NCBI RefSeq assembly: GCF_918698115.1
Contig: NZ_CAKKLV010000006.1
Coordinates: 124,001-188,000 of the forward strand
DNA: 64,000 nt
Direction of reading: 5' to 3'
Origin: Peribacillus sp. Bi96
GTDB taxonomy: Bacteria; Bacillota; Bacilli; Bacillales; DSM-1321
The notes under the pieces were generated by a model that worked only from the letters and a program-made list of their open reading frames with translations, was not told where the DNA came from and searched no databases. The translations under genes were made by a program, and so were the position numbers. This document shows positions 25,877 to 34,422 of this stretch, in pieces. Position 1 is the stretch's first letter, and every line of letters starts with the position of its first letter.

Positions 25877-28498
25877 TTATTTCTTCGGCAATGGATCTTT
25901 TGAAACTTTTTCGAAAAACCGTTCAACATATCCGAAATCCGTGTAAAAGAATAATAATAGGTCACCTGGTTGTGATGTTTCCCAGGCTTTTACGAAGGCA
26001 TCCAATTCGTTAAGCACGAGACAAGTCCGATCTTTATGTAGCCCTTCTTCTATCGCAGCTTCCTGAAGCAGTTTTGCTACCTCAAAGGGTTCCCTTCCCC
26101 GTAGATCATCGTCTTCTTTAATGATGAACAAATCAGAATGCATTGCCGCCACTTTAGAGAGCCTGATAAGCTCTTCATCAATTCGGTCCCCTGGCCCTGC
26201 CAAAACAGTGATAAGACGATTTCTGTTATAGGCACTGACCGTTTCGAATATGGCTTTTAATCCTGCTTCATTATGTGCATAGTCAATGATGATGGTTCGC
26301 TCTTTTAACTTTTTTAAATTGAAACGTCCTTTGGATAAATTCGTATCAGGCATAAACGAGACAGCCTTCTTTCTTAGTTCTTCCATGGAAATGCCTTGTG
26401 TATGAGCTGCGGCTAACGCCTGAAGTAAATTGGCGATATTATGACGTGCCATGCCGGAGATCGTTATTGGAATCTTATTGCAATCCATAAATTGATGGAT
26501 GATACCATCTGATGCATGAAGAATCATCCCTTGCTCATTGACATACCATACCTTACATCCTTCATTAATCGCGGCCTTCACCAGTGGCTGAGTGGCATCC
26601 GTAGAGGTGTAGATGACTTGCCCATCTGTATAAGCTTCCATGGCTGCTACATTCGGATCATCCGCATTCAGTATACAGTATCCCGTTTTCAGAACGATTT
26701 CGGCAACCAGCCGCTTTAATTTTACAAGATCCTCCAATGTATCAATTCCATCATTTCCGAGATGATCCTCACTCACATTTGTAATGATGCCCACATCACA
26801 TTGACGAAAAGCCAGACCTTCACGCAAAATTCCTCCCCGTGCCGTTTCCAAAACAGCCAAATCGACTTCAGGATGGGCCAATACCATCCTTGCACTTATC
26901 GGGCCACTGCAGTCACCTTGGTCCAATACCTCATCACCGATATATACTCCATCTGAATTCGTCATTCCGACCTTTGTTTTTTCATTTGAAAGAAAGTAAT
27001 GAACCAATCGAGTCGTTGTCGTCTTACCATTTGTTCCTGTCACTGCGATGATTGGTATAGCTCCCTCTTCCCTAGTCGGGAATAAATAATCGACTATGGC
27101 TTTGCCGACATCCCTTTTTTCCCCTTCACTCGGATAGTGATGCATTCGAATTCCTGGCGCAGCGTTCACTTCAATGATCGCTGTCCGAGAATGGTCGATT
27201 GGTTTGGATATATCCTCACAGATAAAATCTATTCCGGCAATATCCAACCCGATTGCTCTTGCGGCAGCAACCGCCATGTTCTTAATGGTTGGATGGATCT
27301 GATCGGTTACATCGATTGCCTTCCCACCTGTTGAAAGGTTTGCATTGCCGACAACTTGTACCAATTCTCCTTCCTTCGGAATAGTATTAAGCGTCCTGTT
27401 CGACTTTTCCAAATAACAAGTCACGGTGTGTGTAAGCGGAATTTTTGACATCGGCTTTTCATGGCCCTCTCCCCGCAACGTATTACGATTTTCCTTTTCT
27501 ATCAATCTCCGTATCGTTTCTTTACCGTTTCCAATAACATAGGGAGGAAGCCTCAAACTGGATGCTATAAGCTCTCCGTTGACAATCAATAACCGGTAGT
27601 CATGTCCTTCAAAATGTCGTTCGACAATATACTTCTCTACATGCGATTCCAAACAATTGATTACATTGAAGAGTTCATCCTTATTCTTGATATGGGTGAT
27701 GACCCCTTGGCCCTGCCTACCGTTATACGGCTTTATAACCAATGGAAAACCAAGCCTGTCCGCTGAGTCAAAGATATCCTCAATGGAATGGGCAATTTCC
27801 CCTTCAGGTACAGGAAGGCCACACCCTTTCAAGATCGCTTTGGTCAATGATTTATCACATGAGTTCTCCACGGCAATATTCGAAGTCTGGCTTGAAATTG
27901 TCGCCTGGACATACTTCTGCCTTGAACCTGTTCCTAAACGCAGTAAACTATCATCACCCATTCGTTCGACAGGAATATTTTTTGCTTGTGCTGCCTTAAA
28001 AATGGCTTCCGTACTTGGCCCTAGTTTATTTTGATAATAGATTTGTTCAATTTGTTTTACATATAATTGTACATTTATATGGTTTTCATCATTCAGGATG
28101 GCTTCCGCGATTTCTTTAGCTGCCAAAAAAGCTTGTAGACCGCATTCTTGCTCCTGATAGTCATATGTAACATAATAATGACCCTTCTTTCCCATCATTA
28201 TCGTTTTTCCTCGAATGGCATCGATTCCGGCCAAGTTTTGAAGCTCAATTGTCATATGCTCCAATATATGCGCCATCCATGTACCGTTTCTGAGCCTTTC
28301 AGCGAACCCTCCTCGATACCCCTTTGAACATGTATGACTTCCAATATTAGGGAGAATCTTTAACAATTTTTCATTGAACCCGGGAATGGTATCAGATGGT
28401 TTCTCTTCCAGTTCCCCTATATCCAATTCAATGCAAATCGTTGGTGTATAAGCAAAATAATTGGGTCCTTTTAAATAACGGACTCGATTGATTATCAT
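25877..28498 (-). CDS. cphA: Cyanophycin synthetase
   Basis: 873 residues, the usual CphA1 length. The enzyme polymerises Asp and Arg into cyanophycin using ATP. Three parts: an N-terminal domain (1-160), an ATP-grasp domain (about 210-475, with PLVIKPYNGRQGQGV and EVNAAPGIRMHHYPSEG), and a Mur-ligase-like domain (about 480-873) with P-loop VTGTNGKTTTTRL near 488 and DYAHNEAG. The ATG overlaps the cphB stop by 4 bp. Cytoplasmic. Expected to store nitrogen, perhaps in connection with sporulation; that physiological role is inference. Confidence 0.95.
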   Translation of the reverse strand: MIINRVRYLKGPNYFAYTPTICIELDIGELEEKPSDTIPGFNEKLLKILPNIGSHTCSKGYRGGFAERLRNGTWMAHILEHMTIELQNLAGIDAIRGKTIMMGKKGHYYVTYDYQEQECGLQAFLAAKEIAEAILNDENHINVQLYVKQIEQIYYQNKLGPSTEAIFKAAQAKNIPVERMGDDSLLRLGTGSRQKYVQATISSQTSNIAVENSCDKSLTKAILKGCGLPVPEGEIAHSIEDIFDSADRLGFPLVIKPYNGRQGQGVITHIKNKDELFNVINCLESHVEKYIVERHFEGHDYRLLIVNGELIASSLRLPPYVIGNGKETIRRLIEKENRNTLRGEGHEKPMSKIPLTHTVTCYLEKSNRTLNTIPKEGELVQVVGNANLSTGGKAIDVTDQIHPTIKNMAVAAARAIGLDIAGIDFICEDISKPIDHSRTAIIEVNAAPGIRMHHYPSEGEKRDVGKAIVDYLFPTREEGAIPIIAVTGTNGKTTTTRLVHYFLSNEKTKVGMTNSDGVYIGDEVLDQGDCSGPISARMVLAHPEVDLAVLETARGGILREGLAFRQCDVGIITNVSEDHLGNDGIDTLEDLVKLKRLVAEIVLKTGYCILNADDPNVAAMEAYTDGQVIYTSTDATQPLVKAAINEGCKVWYVNEQGMILHASDGIIHQFMDCNKIPITISGMARHNIANLLQALAAAHTQGISMEELRKKAVSFMPDTNLSKGRFNLKKLKERTIIIDYAHNEAGLKAIFETVSAYNRNRLITVLAGPGDRIDEELIRLSKVAAMHSDLFIIKEDDDLRGREPFEVAKLLQEAAIEEGLHKDRTCLVLNELDAFVKAWETSQPGDLLLFFYTDFGYVERFFEKVSKDPLPKK

Positions 28499-29307
28499 GG
28501 TTGGCTCCCCTTTTTCATCAACAATTTCCTGGTAAGCAGGTCAAAACGATAGCCCCTGGTAAGTGCATGAAGGTTAAATCCCGAGAGAGTCAGCTCTTCA
28601 CTGCCATTTTCAGAAGATGTGATATTGATATAATTGCTTTTGCTGCCATCAAGCACTAAAACTTGATGTTGTCCAAATACTTCAAAATGGCCGTCATTGA
28701 CTAAAATAGCTGTATTTTCATCAATGCCAATACCCATAATTTCTTTATTTGCCGCTATTGCGCTTAATAGACGATCAAAGCGTCCACGCTGTGAAAAATG
28801 TTGATCAATGATCAGGCCATCCAGGAATCCGAAACCTTGCCCAAGCTCAACCTTTAACTTATCATCATTCAGCATCGTATCAGCGGCGACAATCATATCT
28901 TTACCTAAAATGGAAGCACCCGCACTAGTTCCCGCTATCACCATTCCATTATGCCAAGCTCTAGAAAGGGCATGGTGGAATTTGGATTGTCCGATCAATT
29001 CAGATAACCGGCTTTGGTTTCCTCCTGTAATGAAGATGGCGGAATAAGAAATCAGCTGTTCACAAAGTGCCGGATCATCCGCATCTTTCCTAGAATCCAA
29101 CTTGATTACTTCCACCCTTCCCACGCCTAATTCTCTAAAAATCTTGATATACTCCATACTCACTTCTTCAGGAATTTCACTTGCTGTCGGCAGTATTCCT
29201 ATTCCGCCATCTGAGCGGATTGAAAGCTCGACAAATTTATTTAATACTTCACCCTCAAGGCACTTATCCTCTGCCCCGCCAATGATAAGTAACTCACCAC
29301 AATTCAT
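28495..29307 (-). CDS. cphB: Cyanophycinase (peptidase family S51)
   Basis: 270 residues. It hydrolyses cyanophycin to beta-Asp-Arg dipeptides in the cytoplasm. The nucleophile elbow GTSAGASILG has Ser near 127, with supporting motifs ITGGNQSRLSELI (about 94) and IDENTAILV (about 198). It is translationally coupled to cphA by a 4-bp overlap, so synthesis and breakdown enzymes are made from one transcript. The promoter lies in the 183-bp region shared with the divergent ydaG-like gene. Confidence 0.94.
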   Translation of the reverse strand: MNCGELLIIGGAEDKCLEGEVLNKFVELSIRSDGGIGILPTASEIPEEVSMEYIKIFRELGVGRVEVIKLDSRKDADDPALCEQLISYSAIFITGGNQSRLSELIGQSKFHHALSRAWHNGMVIAGTSAGASILGKDMIVAADTMLNDDKLKVELGQGFGFLDGLIIDQHFSQRGRFDRLLSAIAANKEIMGIGIDENTAILVNDGHFEVFGQHQVLVLDGSKSNYINITSSENGSEELTLSGFNLHALTRGYRFDLLTRKLLMKKGSQP

Positions 29308-29429
29308 TCCTCATACTCACCTTTACATATGGATTAAGATCATTAAATGGCTCTTTAAAGAACACATAATGACTAGTATGGCATCTTGTCTTAGTCTTCA
29401 TTCATAAAATTGGCAAACTGTAGAAATTT

Positions 29430-29456
29430 GTTTAACTTAATGAAAATAGAGGAAAA
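29430..29456 (+). promoter_or_regulatory. Possible sigma-B type promoter of the ydaG-like gene
   Basis: GTTTAA (29430-29435), 15-bp spacer, GGAAAA (29451-29456), 35 bp before the start codon. The -35 matches the sigma-B consensus; the -10 (GGGTAT expected) is imperfect. B. subtilis ydaG is a sigma-B gene, which supports the reading. Confidence 0.4.
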
Positions 29457-29490
29457 GTAATAGAGTAAAAAATATAAGGAGTGTGCAAAG

Positions 29491-29913
29491 ATGAGCCAAA
29501 ACCAATTAAAAGAAAAAGCATTGAACATCATCGGTGATCATAAAATAGGAGTTTTATCATCTGTAGAAAATAACAAACCACATTCACGCTATATGACTTT
29601 TTTTAACGACGAATTAACTTTATACACACCAACGAGTGCTAAAACGGAAAAAATTGATGAAATTGAAAAGAACCCTAATGTTCACATCCTGATTGGCTAC
29701 GAAAATGAAGGGTTAGGCGATTCTTACTTAGAAATCTCAGGGACATCTAAAATTAACGATTCACAGGAACTGAAGGATAAATTATGGAATGAGTCATTTG
29801 AAAATTGGTTTGACGGTCCGAAGGATCCAAACTATATTCTTCTTCAGATTAAGCCTGAAAGCATCCGATTGATGAACAACAATGGTGAACCTCCACAAGA
29901 ATTATCATTATAA
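29491..29913 (+). CDS. ydaG: General stress protein 26-like, pyridoxamine 5'-phosphate oxidase fold
   Basis: 140 residues, the same length as B. subtilis YdaG. A split-barrel flavin-binding fold with KIGVLSSVENNKPHSRYMTF, YTPTSAKTEKIDEI and VHILIGYE, ending in ESIRLMNNN. Cytoplasmic; probably binds FMN or F420-like cofactors and is made under general stress. ATG with ATAAGGAG. Divergent from cphBA. Confidence 0.85.
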   Translation: MSQNQLKEKALNIIGDHKIGVLSSVENNKPHSRYMTFFNDELTLYTPTSAKTEKIDEIEKNPNVHILIGYENEGLGDSYLEISGTSKINDSQELKDKLWNESFENWFDGPKDPNYILLQIKPESIRLMNNNGEPPQELSL

Positions 29914-29929
29914 ATTACTATTATTTAGT

Positions 29930-30055
29930 ATTCACGAGTAATAAGGCAAAACTTACGAGTAAATGACCGAAATTCACGAGTAAAACGCCTTAACTTACGA
30001 GTAAAACGCCGAAATTCACTGGTATTATGCTAAAAACTCACGACTATAATAAAAA
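29930..30055. repeat. Six tandem copies of a degenerate 21-bp unit
   Basis: Units start at 29930, 29951, 29972, 29993, 30014 and 30035, each resembling A(T/C)T(C/T)ACGAGTAAAACGCCGAA. The central four are well conserved and the last two have decayed. The period equals seven codons. One minus-strand frame stays open across the array (FTREFRR/FTRKLRR type heptads) but has no start codon or site, so coding is unlikely. It lies between two convergent genes. Confidence 0.85.
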
Positions 30056-30073
30056 TATTGATGAAAAAGCGAA

Positions 30074-30110
30074 TTAAAAACCCGCACTCATAAATGAGTG
30101 CGGGTTTTTT
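30074..30110. terminator. Bidirectional terminator between ydaG-like and M42 peptidase genes
   Basis: AAAAACCCGCACTCA-TAAA-TGAGTGCGGGTTTTTT: a long perfect stem with A- and T-runs on the two sides, serving both convergent genes. Confidence 0.9.
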
Positions 30111-30115
30111 CACGA

Positions 30116-31162
30116 TTACACCAACTCCGATTGGATATAATGCAAAATCAGATTGGCTGTATGCTTTAATGAAGAGATATGAGTTCTCTCAAAGGCATGG
30201 GAAGCATCAATTCCCGGTCCGATCAAACCATGTACGACATCGTATCCTGCCCGGATCGCAGCAGAGGCGTCCGATCCATAATACGGATATATATCGACGC
30301 GGTAGTCAACAGCATTGGCTTGGGCAAGTGCGACAAGATGCTGACGTAATTTATAATGATACGGACCTGAGGAGTCTTTTGCGCAAATTGAAACGCTAAA
30401 TTCATCCGTTGATTGTCCATCACCGATCGCTCCCATGTCGACGGCCAGATATTCGACTGTTTTCTCTGGGATATTGGAATTTCCTCCATAACCGATTTCT
30501 TCATTGTTGGATATCAAGAAATGGGTCGTATATGCCAATTTTATCTTTCCTGCAGAAATAAGGTCAATGATATGAAGGAGGATGCCAACGCTTGCTTTAT
30601 CATCCAAATGCCTTGATTTCAAAAAGCCTGTATCCGACTCCTCCACTCTTGGTTCAAAAGAGACAAAATCGCCAACAGAAATACCAATGGCCTCCGTTTC
30701 CTTTTTAGTTTTCACGACAGCATCTATACGGACTTCAATTGTCTCATCATCACGCTTGGCATCTCCTGCATTTTTATATACATGAACAGAGGTCTGATTG
30801 ATTAAAATGGTCCCGGTGATAGTTGTCCCGTCAGCCGTATGGATTTTACAATACTCCCCTTCAACAGAATTCCAGCGGAAACCTCCGATCATGGTCAACT
30901 TCAGGCGGCCATTCGACTTAATTTCCTTGACCATCGCTCCTAGAGTATCGACATGTGCAGTCAGCAATCGATGTCTGCTATCATCTTCGCCTTTTAATGT
31001 GGCAAGTAGTGCGCCTTTATTCGTAATCTTGTATGCAACTTGCCTTTTCTCCAAGAATTCGGCTGCATATTTAATGGCTTGCTCCGAATAGCCGGAGGGG
31101 CTAGGTATGGATACTAAATCTTTTATGTATGATACGATTTCCTTTTCTTTGATTATACTCAT
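30116..31162 (-). CDS. M42-family metallo-aminopeptidase
   Basis: 348 residues, a typical M42 length. Co-catalytic metal ligands are visible: TAHVDTLGA (His and Asp), RHLDDKASVG (Asp), the catalytic pair in SNNEEIGYGGNS, AVDMGAIGD (Asp), and a late His in IDASHAFERTH. The intervening PDZ-like insert spans about residues 75-165. It removes N-terminal residues from peptides in the cytoplasm, fitting the neighbouring oligopeptide importer. ATG with AGGAGAG. B. subtilis has YsdC and YtoP of this family; I cannot tell which is the orthologue. Confidence 0.9.
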   Translation of the reverse strand: MSIIKEKEIVSYIKDLVSIPSPSGYSEQAIKYAAEFLEKRQVAYKITNKGALLATLKGEDDSRHRLLTAHVDTLGAMVKEIKSNGRLKLTMIGGFRWNSVEGEYCKIHTADGTTITGTILINQTSVHVYKNAGDAKRDDETIEVRIDAVVKTKKETEAIGISVGDFVSFEPRVEESDTGFLKSRHLDDKASVGILLHIIDLISAGKIKLAYTTHFLISNNEEIGYGGNSNIPEKTVEYLAVDMGAIGDGQSTDEFSVSICAKDSSGPYHYKLRQHLVALAQANAVDYRVDIYPYYGSDASAAIRAGYDVVHGLIGPGIDASHAFERTHISSLKHTANLILHYIQSELV

Positions 31163-31217
31163 GCTATCTCTCCTTTCCTCTTTTGTTTATTATATCTTTT
31201 CATGCCAACTTTTAACA

Positions 31218-31248
31218 TACAAAGGACCGCCAAAAGACGGTCCTTTGA
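31218..31248. terminator. Terminator hairpin
   Basis: AAAGGACCG-CCAAAAGA-CGGTCCTTTG; it could end the minus-strand small genes to its right. Confidence 0.6.
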
Positions 31249-31310
31249 TTGAATTATCTCATATGGGCCAGAACAGGTATGATGGCCATAACTTATGTTG
31301 AAATTCCATA

Positions 31311-31385
31311 TTACGCCTCATTCTCCATATTCCTTTTCCACTTTTCACGCCATACCTTATATCTGCTCATTTCTTCACTACTCAT
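31311..31385 (-). CDS. 24-residue micro-protein
   Basis: ATG at 31385 is preceded by an excellent GGAGGAGG site (spacing 7). The product MSSEEMSRYKVWREKWKRN plus a short acidic end is a highly charged amphipathic helix. It follows the 64-residue gene at 31417-31611 by 31 bp and is probably co-transcribed. Function unknown; the strong site argues for translation. Confidence 0.55.
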   Translation of the reverse strand: MSSEEMSRYKVWREKWKRNMENEA

Positions 31386-31416
31386 AAAGAAACCTCCTCC
31401 ATGACGAACGTTCAAT

Positions 31417-31611
31417 TTACTTTAACTGTCTTTGGTTGTTGGACATTTCCTTCATATATTCCAAGAAGGCAATTCTCTTTTCGTCTGGATAGGCTACAAT
31501 GTCTGCAATGATTTCCTCTTCAAGAGGTTTCAGCAATCGACCAATCGATTCAGTAAACAATATTTCTAACTCTCTCTTTGTTTCATTAGGATTTCTCACT
31601 TCCAACCACAT
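31417..31611 (-). CDS. Small hypothetical protein, 64 residues
   Basis: Helical, charged and soluble (MWLEVRNPNETKRELEIL ... FLEYMKEMSNNQR). ATG at 31611 with GGAAGGG closely upstream; an overlapping GTG at 31614 is the alternative. It lies between the oligopeptide operon terminator and the micro-protein gene. Not recognised. Confidence 0.6.
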   Translation of the reverse strand: MWLEVRNPNETKRELEILFTESIGRLLKPLEEEIIADIVAYPDEKRIAFLEYMKEMSNNQRQLK

Positions 31612-31671
31612 CACCCTTCCAATTACTTACTATTATGTATATAGCCTTAAACCACACCTTTGAAATGCAAA

Positions 31672-31710
31672 AAATCGGCCACCTATACAGGCAGCCGATT
31701 GAAATCATTC
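31672..31710 (-). terminator. Terminator of the oligopeptide transporter operon
   Basis: Minus strand: AATCGGCTGCC-TGTATA-GGTGGCCGATT followed by TTTTGC, 8 bp after the oppA stop. Confidence 0.8.
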
Positions 31711-31717
31711 AATAATA

Positions 31718-33481
31718 TTATTTGGTTACGCCCACATTATGCCATTGATATTGGCGACCTGCAAGGTAATCATAACCCGTAACCCGTTCATTCACTCCCG
31801 CCAATTGATAACGGAATAATGTCGGAATGACTGGAACCTCTTCATGGATCAATTCTTGCCACTCATTATACGTATCGATCCGATATTGATCATCAAATGC
31901 TTCCTCTGAAATCCCTTTCGCCAGAAGCTCATCATTTTTATCATTCACCCAGCGAGTATAGTTAAATTCCGCAGACCTAGCCCATAGACCTGATGGATCC
32001 GGATCAGAAGCGACTCCCCATGCAGCTGAATAAACATCCACTTTATCATTATCCTTTTTCAATAGGTCGTAGAATGAATTGAACTCATGCAGCCTACCAT
32101 CCTGCAATTCAACGTCCAAACCTACTTGTTCCCATTGTTGGATATAATACCTTGCAAGCGGCTCGGAAACATCGGAACCGCTCATGGAAGCAAAATTGAT
32201 TTTAAACTCTTTCCCATCCGCATCTTCACGAATGCCATCTTTATTTGTATCCACAAATCCTGCTTCATCCAAAAGTTTTTTTGCTTTTTCAGGATCATAT
32301 TCATAGGCTTTTACATCTTTATTGTTATATTTGAAGTTTGGTGTAATGACCGAGTTGGCAGGGAAACGAAGGCCCTTGTACATCTTTTCGCCCACTTCTT
32401 CATTATTGATGGCATATGCCATCGCCTGACGAAGGCGTTTGTCACCGAATTTAGGATTCTCATCCATAATATTTTCTTCTTTTTCTTTATCATAGTAGCC
32501 GAAATTGAAACCAATATAGGAATAAGCCAATTCAACTTTCCCCAATAACTCGATATTATCCAATTCCTTAGCCTGATCATATTGCTCAGCCAAGACCTCG
32601 GCTACATCGAGGTCACCATTTTCAAGTGACTTAACGACGACTGACGGATTCACGACTTTCAATGTGATACTGTCCAATTTAGGTTCACCGCGGTAATAAT
32701 CCTTATTCGCTTCAAATTCGACCGCTTCCCCTTGAACGATTTTCTTCACTTTAAATGGTCCAAAACCAATCGGATTTTTACGGATTTTATCCGAAGATTC
32801 CAAATCTGCTATAGGAACATCTTTTAAGTATTCTTTATGAAGCGGGTATGTCCACAATCCAGTCGTAACGGAAGGATTCGCTTTCTTGAATGTGAAAATG
32901 ATTTTCTTTCCGTCCACCTTAATGCCTGAAATGCTATCCGCTTTGCCTTCATGATACTCTTCCATACCTTCGATTAAAGCCATTTGTTCATCATAGCGTA
33001 CACCTTTGTAATCCTTGCTTCCCATGACAAGATATGCATATTCTAAATCCTCACCTGTCACAGGTTTCCCATCATGCCAGTTTACATTATCCTTAATCGT
33101 CAGCGTCACCGTTTTATGATCATCTGAAATCTCATAAGTAGCGGCACCATCATTCGTGAACACATAGTTTTCATCTGTATCCAATAGATCTTCATCAAAG
33201 AATGTGATAACTTGGTTATCCGGTTCTCCTTGATAGAAAACTTTGTTTAATATCCCTTCAAACGGGGTATCTGATACCAATCCATATGTCAGGTGGCCGC
33301 CTTTGATCGGCTCTCCTTGATTAGTTGTCTTTGTCGGGAATTTAGAAGCATCGACCTGTTCGACAGCTTTCCCTTTTTTCTCTTTCGTTGACGATTTCTC
33401 CGTATCATCCGAACATGCTGCAAGCAGTAGAGACGAAATGGCCAATGCACTTAATACCTTACTATAGCTTTTGATCTTCAA
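31718..33481 (-). CDS. oppA: Oligopeptide ABC transporter, substrate-binding lipoprotein
   Basis: 587 residues. Lipoprotein signal ending LLLAAC (Cys23), a Ser/Lys linker, then an SBP_bac_5 fold with DNVNWHDGKPVTGEDLEYAY (about 150) and GFGPFKVKKIVQGE (about 265). Anchored to the outer face of the membrane, it binds peptides for import. The start is TTG 33481, preceded by AAAGGGGAG; a longer reading frame to 33523 overlaps oppC and would not have a proper signal. It is last in the D-F-B-C-A operon, unlike most opp operons where oppA is first. Could equally be named appA. Confidence 0.9.
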   Translation of the reverse strand: MKIKSYSKVLSALAISSLLLAACSDDTEKSSTKEKKGKAVEQVDASKFPTKTTNQGEPIKGGHLTYGLVSDTPFEGILNKVFYQGEPDNQVITFFDEDLLDTDENYVFTNDGAATYEISDDHKTVTLTIKDNVNWHDGKPVTGEDLEYAYLVMGSKDYKGVRYDEQMALIEGMEEYHEGKADSISGIKVDGKKIIFTFKKANPSVTTGLWTYPLHKEYLKDVPIADLESSDKIRKNPIGFGPFKVKKIVQGEAVEFEANKDYYRGEPKLDSITLKVVNPSVVVKSLENGDLDVAEVLAEQYDQAKELDNIELLGKVELAYSYIGFNFGYYDKEKEENIMDENPKFGDKRLRQAMAYAINNEEVGEKMYKGLRFPANSVITPNFKYNNKDVKAYEYDPEKAKKLLDEAGFVDTNKDGIREDADGKEFKINFASMSGSDVSEPLARYYIQQWEQVGLDVELQDGRLHEFNSFYDLLKKDNDKVDVYSAAWGVASDPDPSGLWARSAEFNYTRWVNDKNDELLAKGISEEAFDDQYRIDTYNEWQELIHEEVPVIPTLFRYQLAGVNERVTGYDYLAGRQYQWHNVGVTK

Positions 33482-33500
33482 ATCATACACTCCCCTTTTT

Positions 33501-34415
33501 TTATCCTCTTCTTTGTCTTGCATCGGCGGCGCGTTTTAACGCTTGACCAACGAAATTTATACTCAGCATCAACACTAATATCATGAGTGATGCGGGTACC
33601 CATATCCACCACTTGTTTTCCAGAACATCTGGATTACGAGCATAACTGATGAGCGTCCCTAAACTCGGTGTGCTCTCTGGAAGACCGAATCCTAAGAAAG
33701 TCAAACTGGATTCTAGGCCAATATTGCCTGCGAGGTTCAAAATAAAGTTAACGATGATCAGTGAACTGACATTGGGCAGAAGCTGAAAAAGAATGATTTT
33801 CCAATGAGGCGTCCCAAGTGTCTTTGAGGCATGGATATAGTCCAACTCACGCTCTGATAAAGCTTTTGAACGAATCAGCCGTGCCTTTCCTGTCCATAAA
33901 AACAGCGTCATGATCATGATGAAAACATATACGTTGAAGACTGGTACAATCGTGACTACAACAATGATGAACATCATTTGCGGAAGGGCAATCACGAAAT
34001 CGATAATACGCATGATCACATTATCGGTGGCCCCGCCAAAGTAACCAGATAGAAGCCCTAATGTTAAACCGATGATTGCCGTGAATAAGGTGATGAACAA
34101 ACTGATCGTGAATGAGTTCCTTGTACCGATGATCAATTGACCGAATACATCCCGTCCACCATAATCGGTACCGAGCCAATAGTCTGAAGATGGTTCCAAA
34201 TAAATGGAGAGGAAATCGACCTTAGCAATTTCCTTGGCATCCATGAAGAATGAGGCACCGTAAACGAAAACCAATATAGCCACTAATATAATCAATGAGC
34301 CCATGGCAAGTTTATCCTTTTTGATTTCCTGCCAAATGATTTTCATTCCTGAAGGGCTCACATCTTTCACTTGTATGTTCTTTCCGGTTTCTACTTTCAT
34401 TTCCATACGACTCAC
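33501..34415 (-). CDS. oppC: Oligopeptide ABC transporter permease (OppC/AppC type)
   Basis: 304 residues. An N-terminal OppC segment with TM1 (about 36-57) is followed by the BPD_transp_1 domain with five further helices. The EAA loop motif HASKTLGTPHWKIILFQLLP (about 197-216) contacts the ATPases. It forms the channel with OppB. 7 bp downstream of oppB. Confidence 0.93.
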   Translation of the reverse strand: MSRMEMKVETGKNIQVKDVSPSGMKIIWQEIKKDKLAMGSLIILVAILVFVYGASFFMDAKEIAKVDFLSIYLEPSSDYWLGTDYGGRDVFGQLIIGTRNSFTISLFITLFTAIIGLTLGLLSGYFGGATDNVIMRIIDFVIALPQMMFIIVVVTIVPVFNVYVFIMIMTLFLWTGKARLIRSKALSERELDYIHASKTLGTPHWKIILFQLLPNVSSLIIVNFILNLAGNIGLESSLTFLGFGLPESTPSLGTLISYARNPDVLENKWWIWVPASLMILVLMLSINFVGQALKRAADARQRRG

Positions 34416-34422
34416 CCCGCCC

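Noticed and set aside
29930-30055. CRISPR array
   Set aside because: The 21-bp units are directly adjacent with no unique spacers, and no cas gene is nearby.
32087-32548. 153-codon ORF opposite oppA
   Set aside because: Mirror of the substrate-binding protein; Phe/Ile-rich composition typical of antisense frames.
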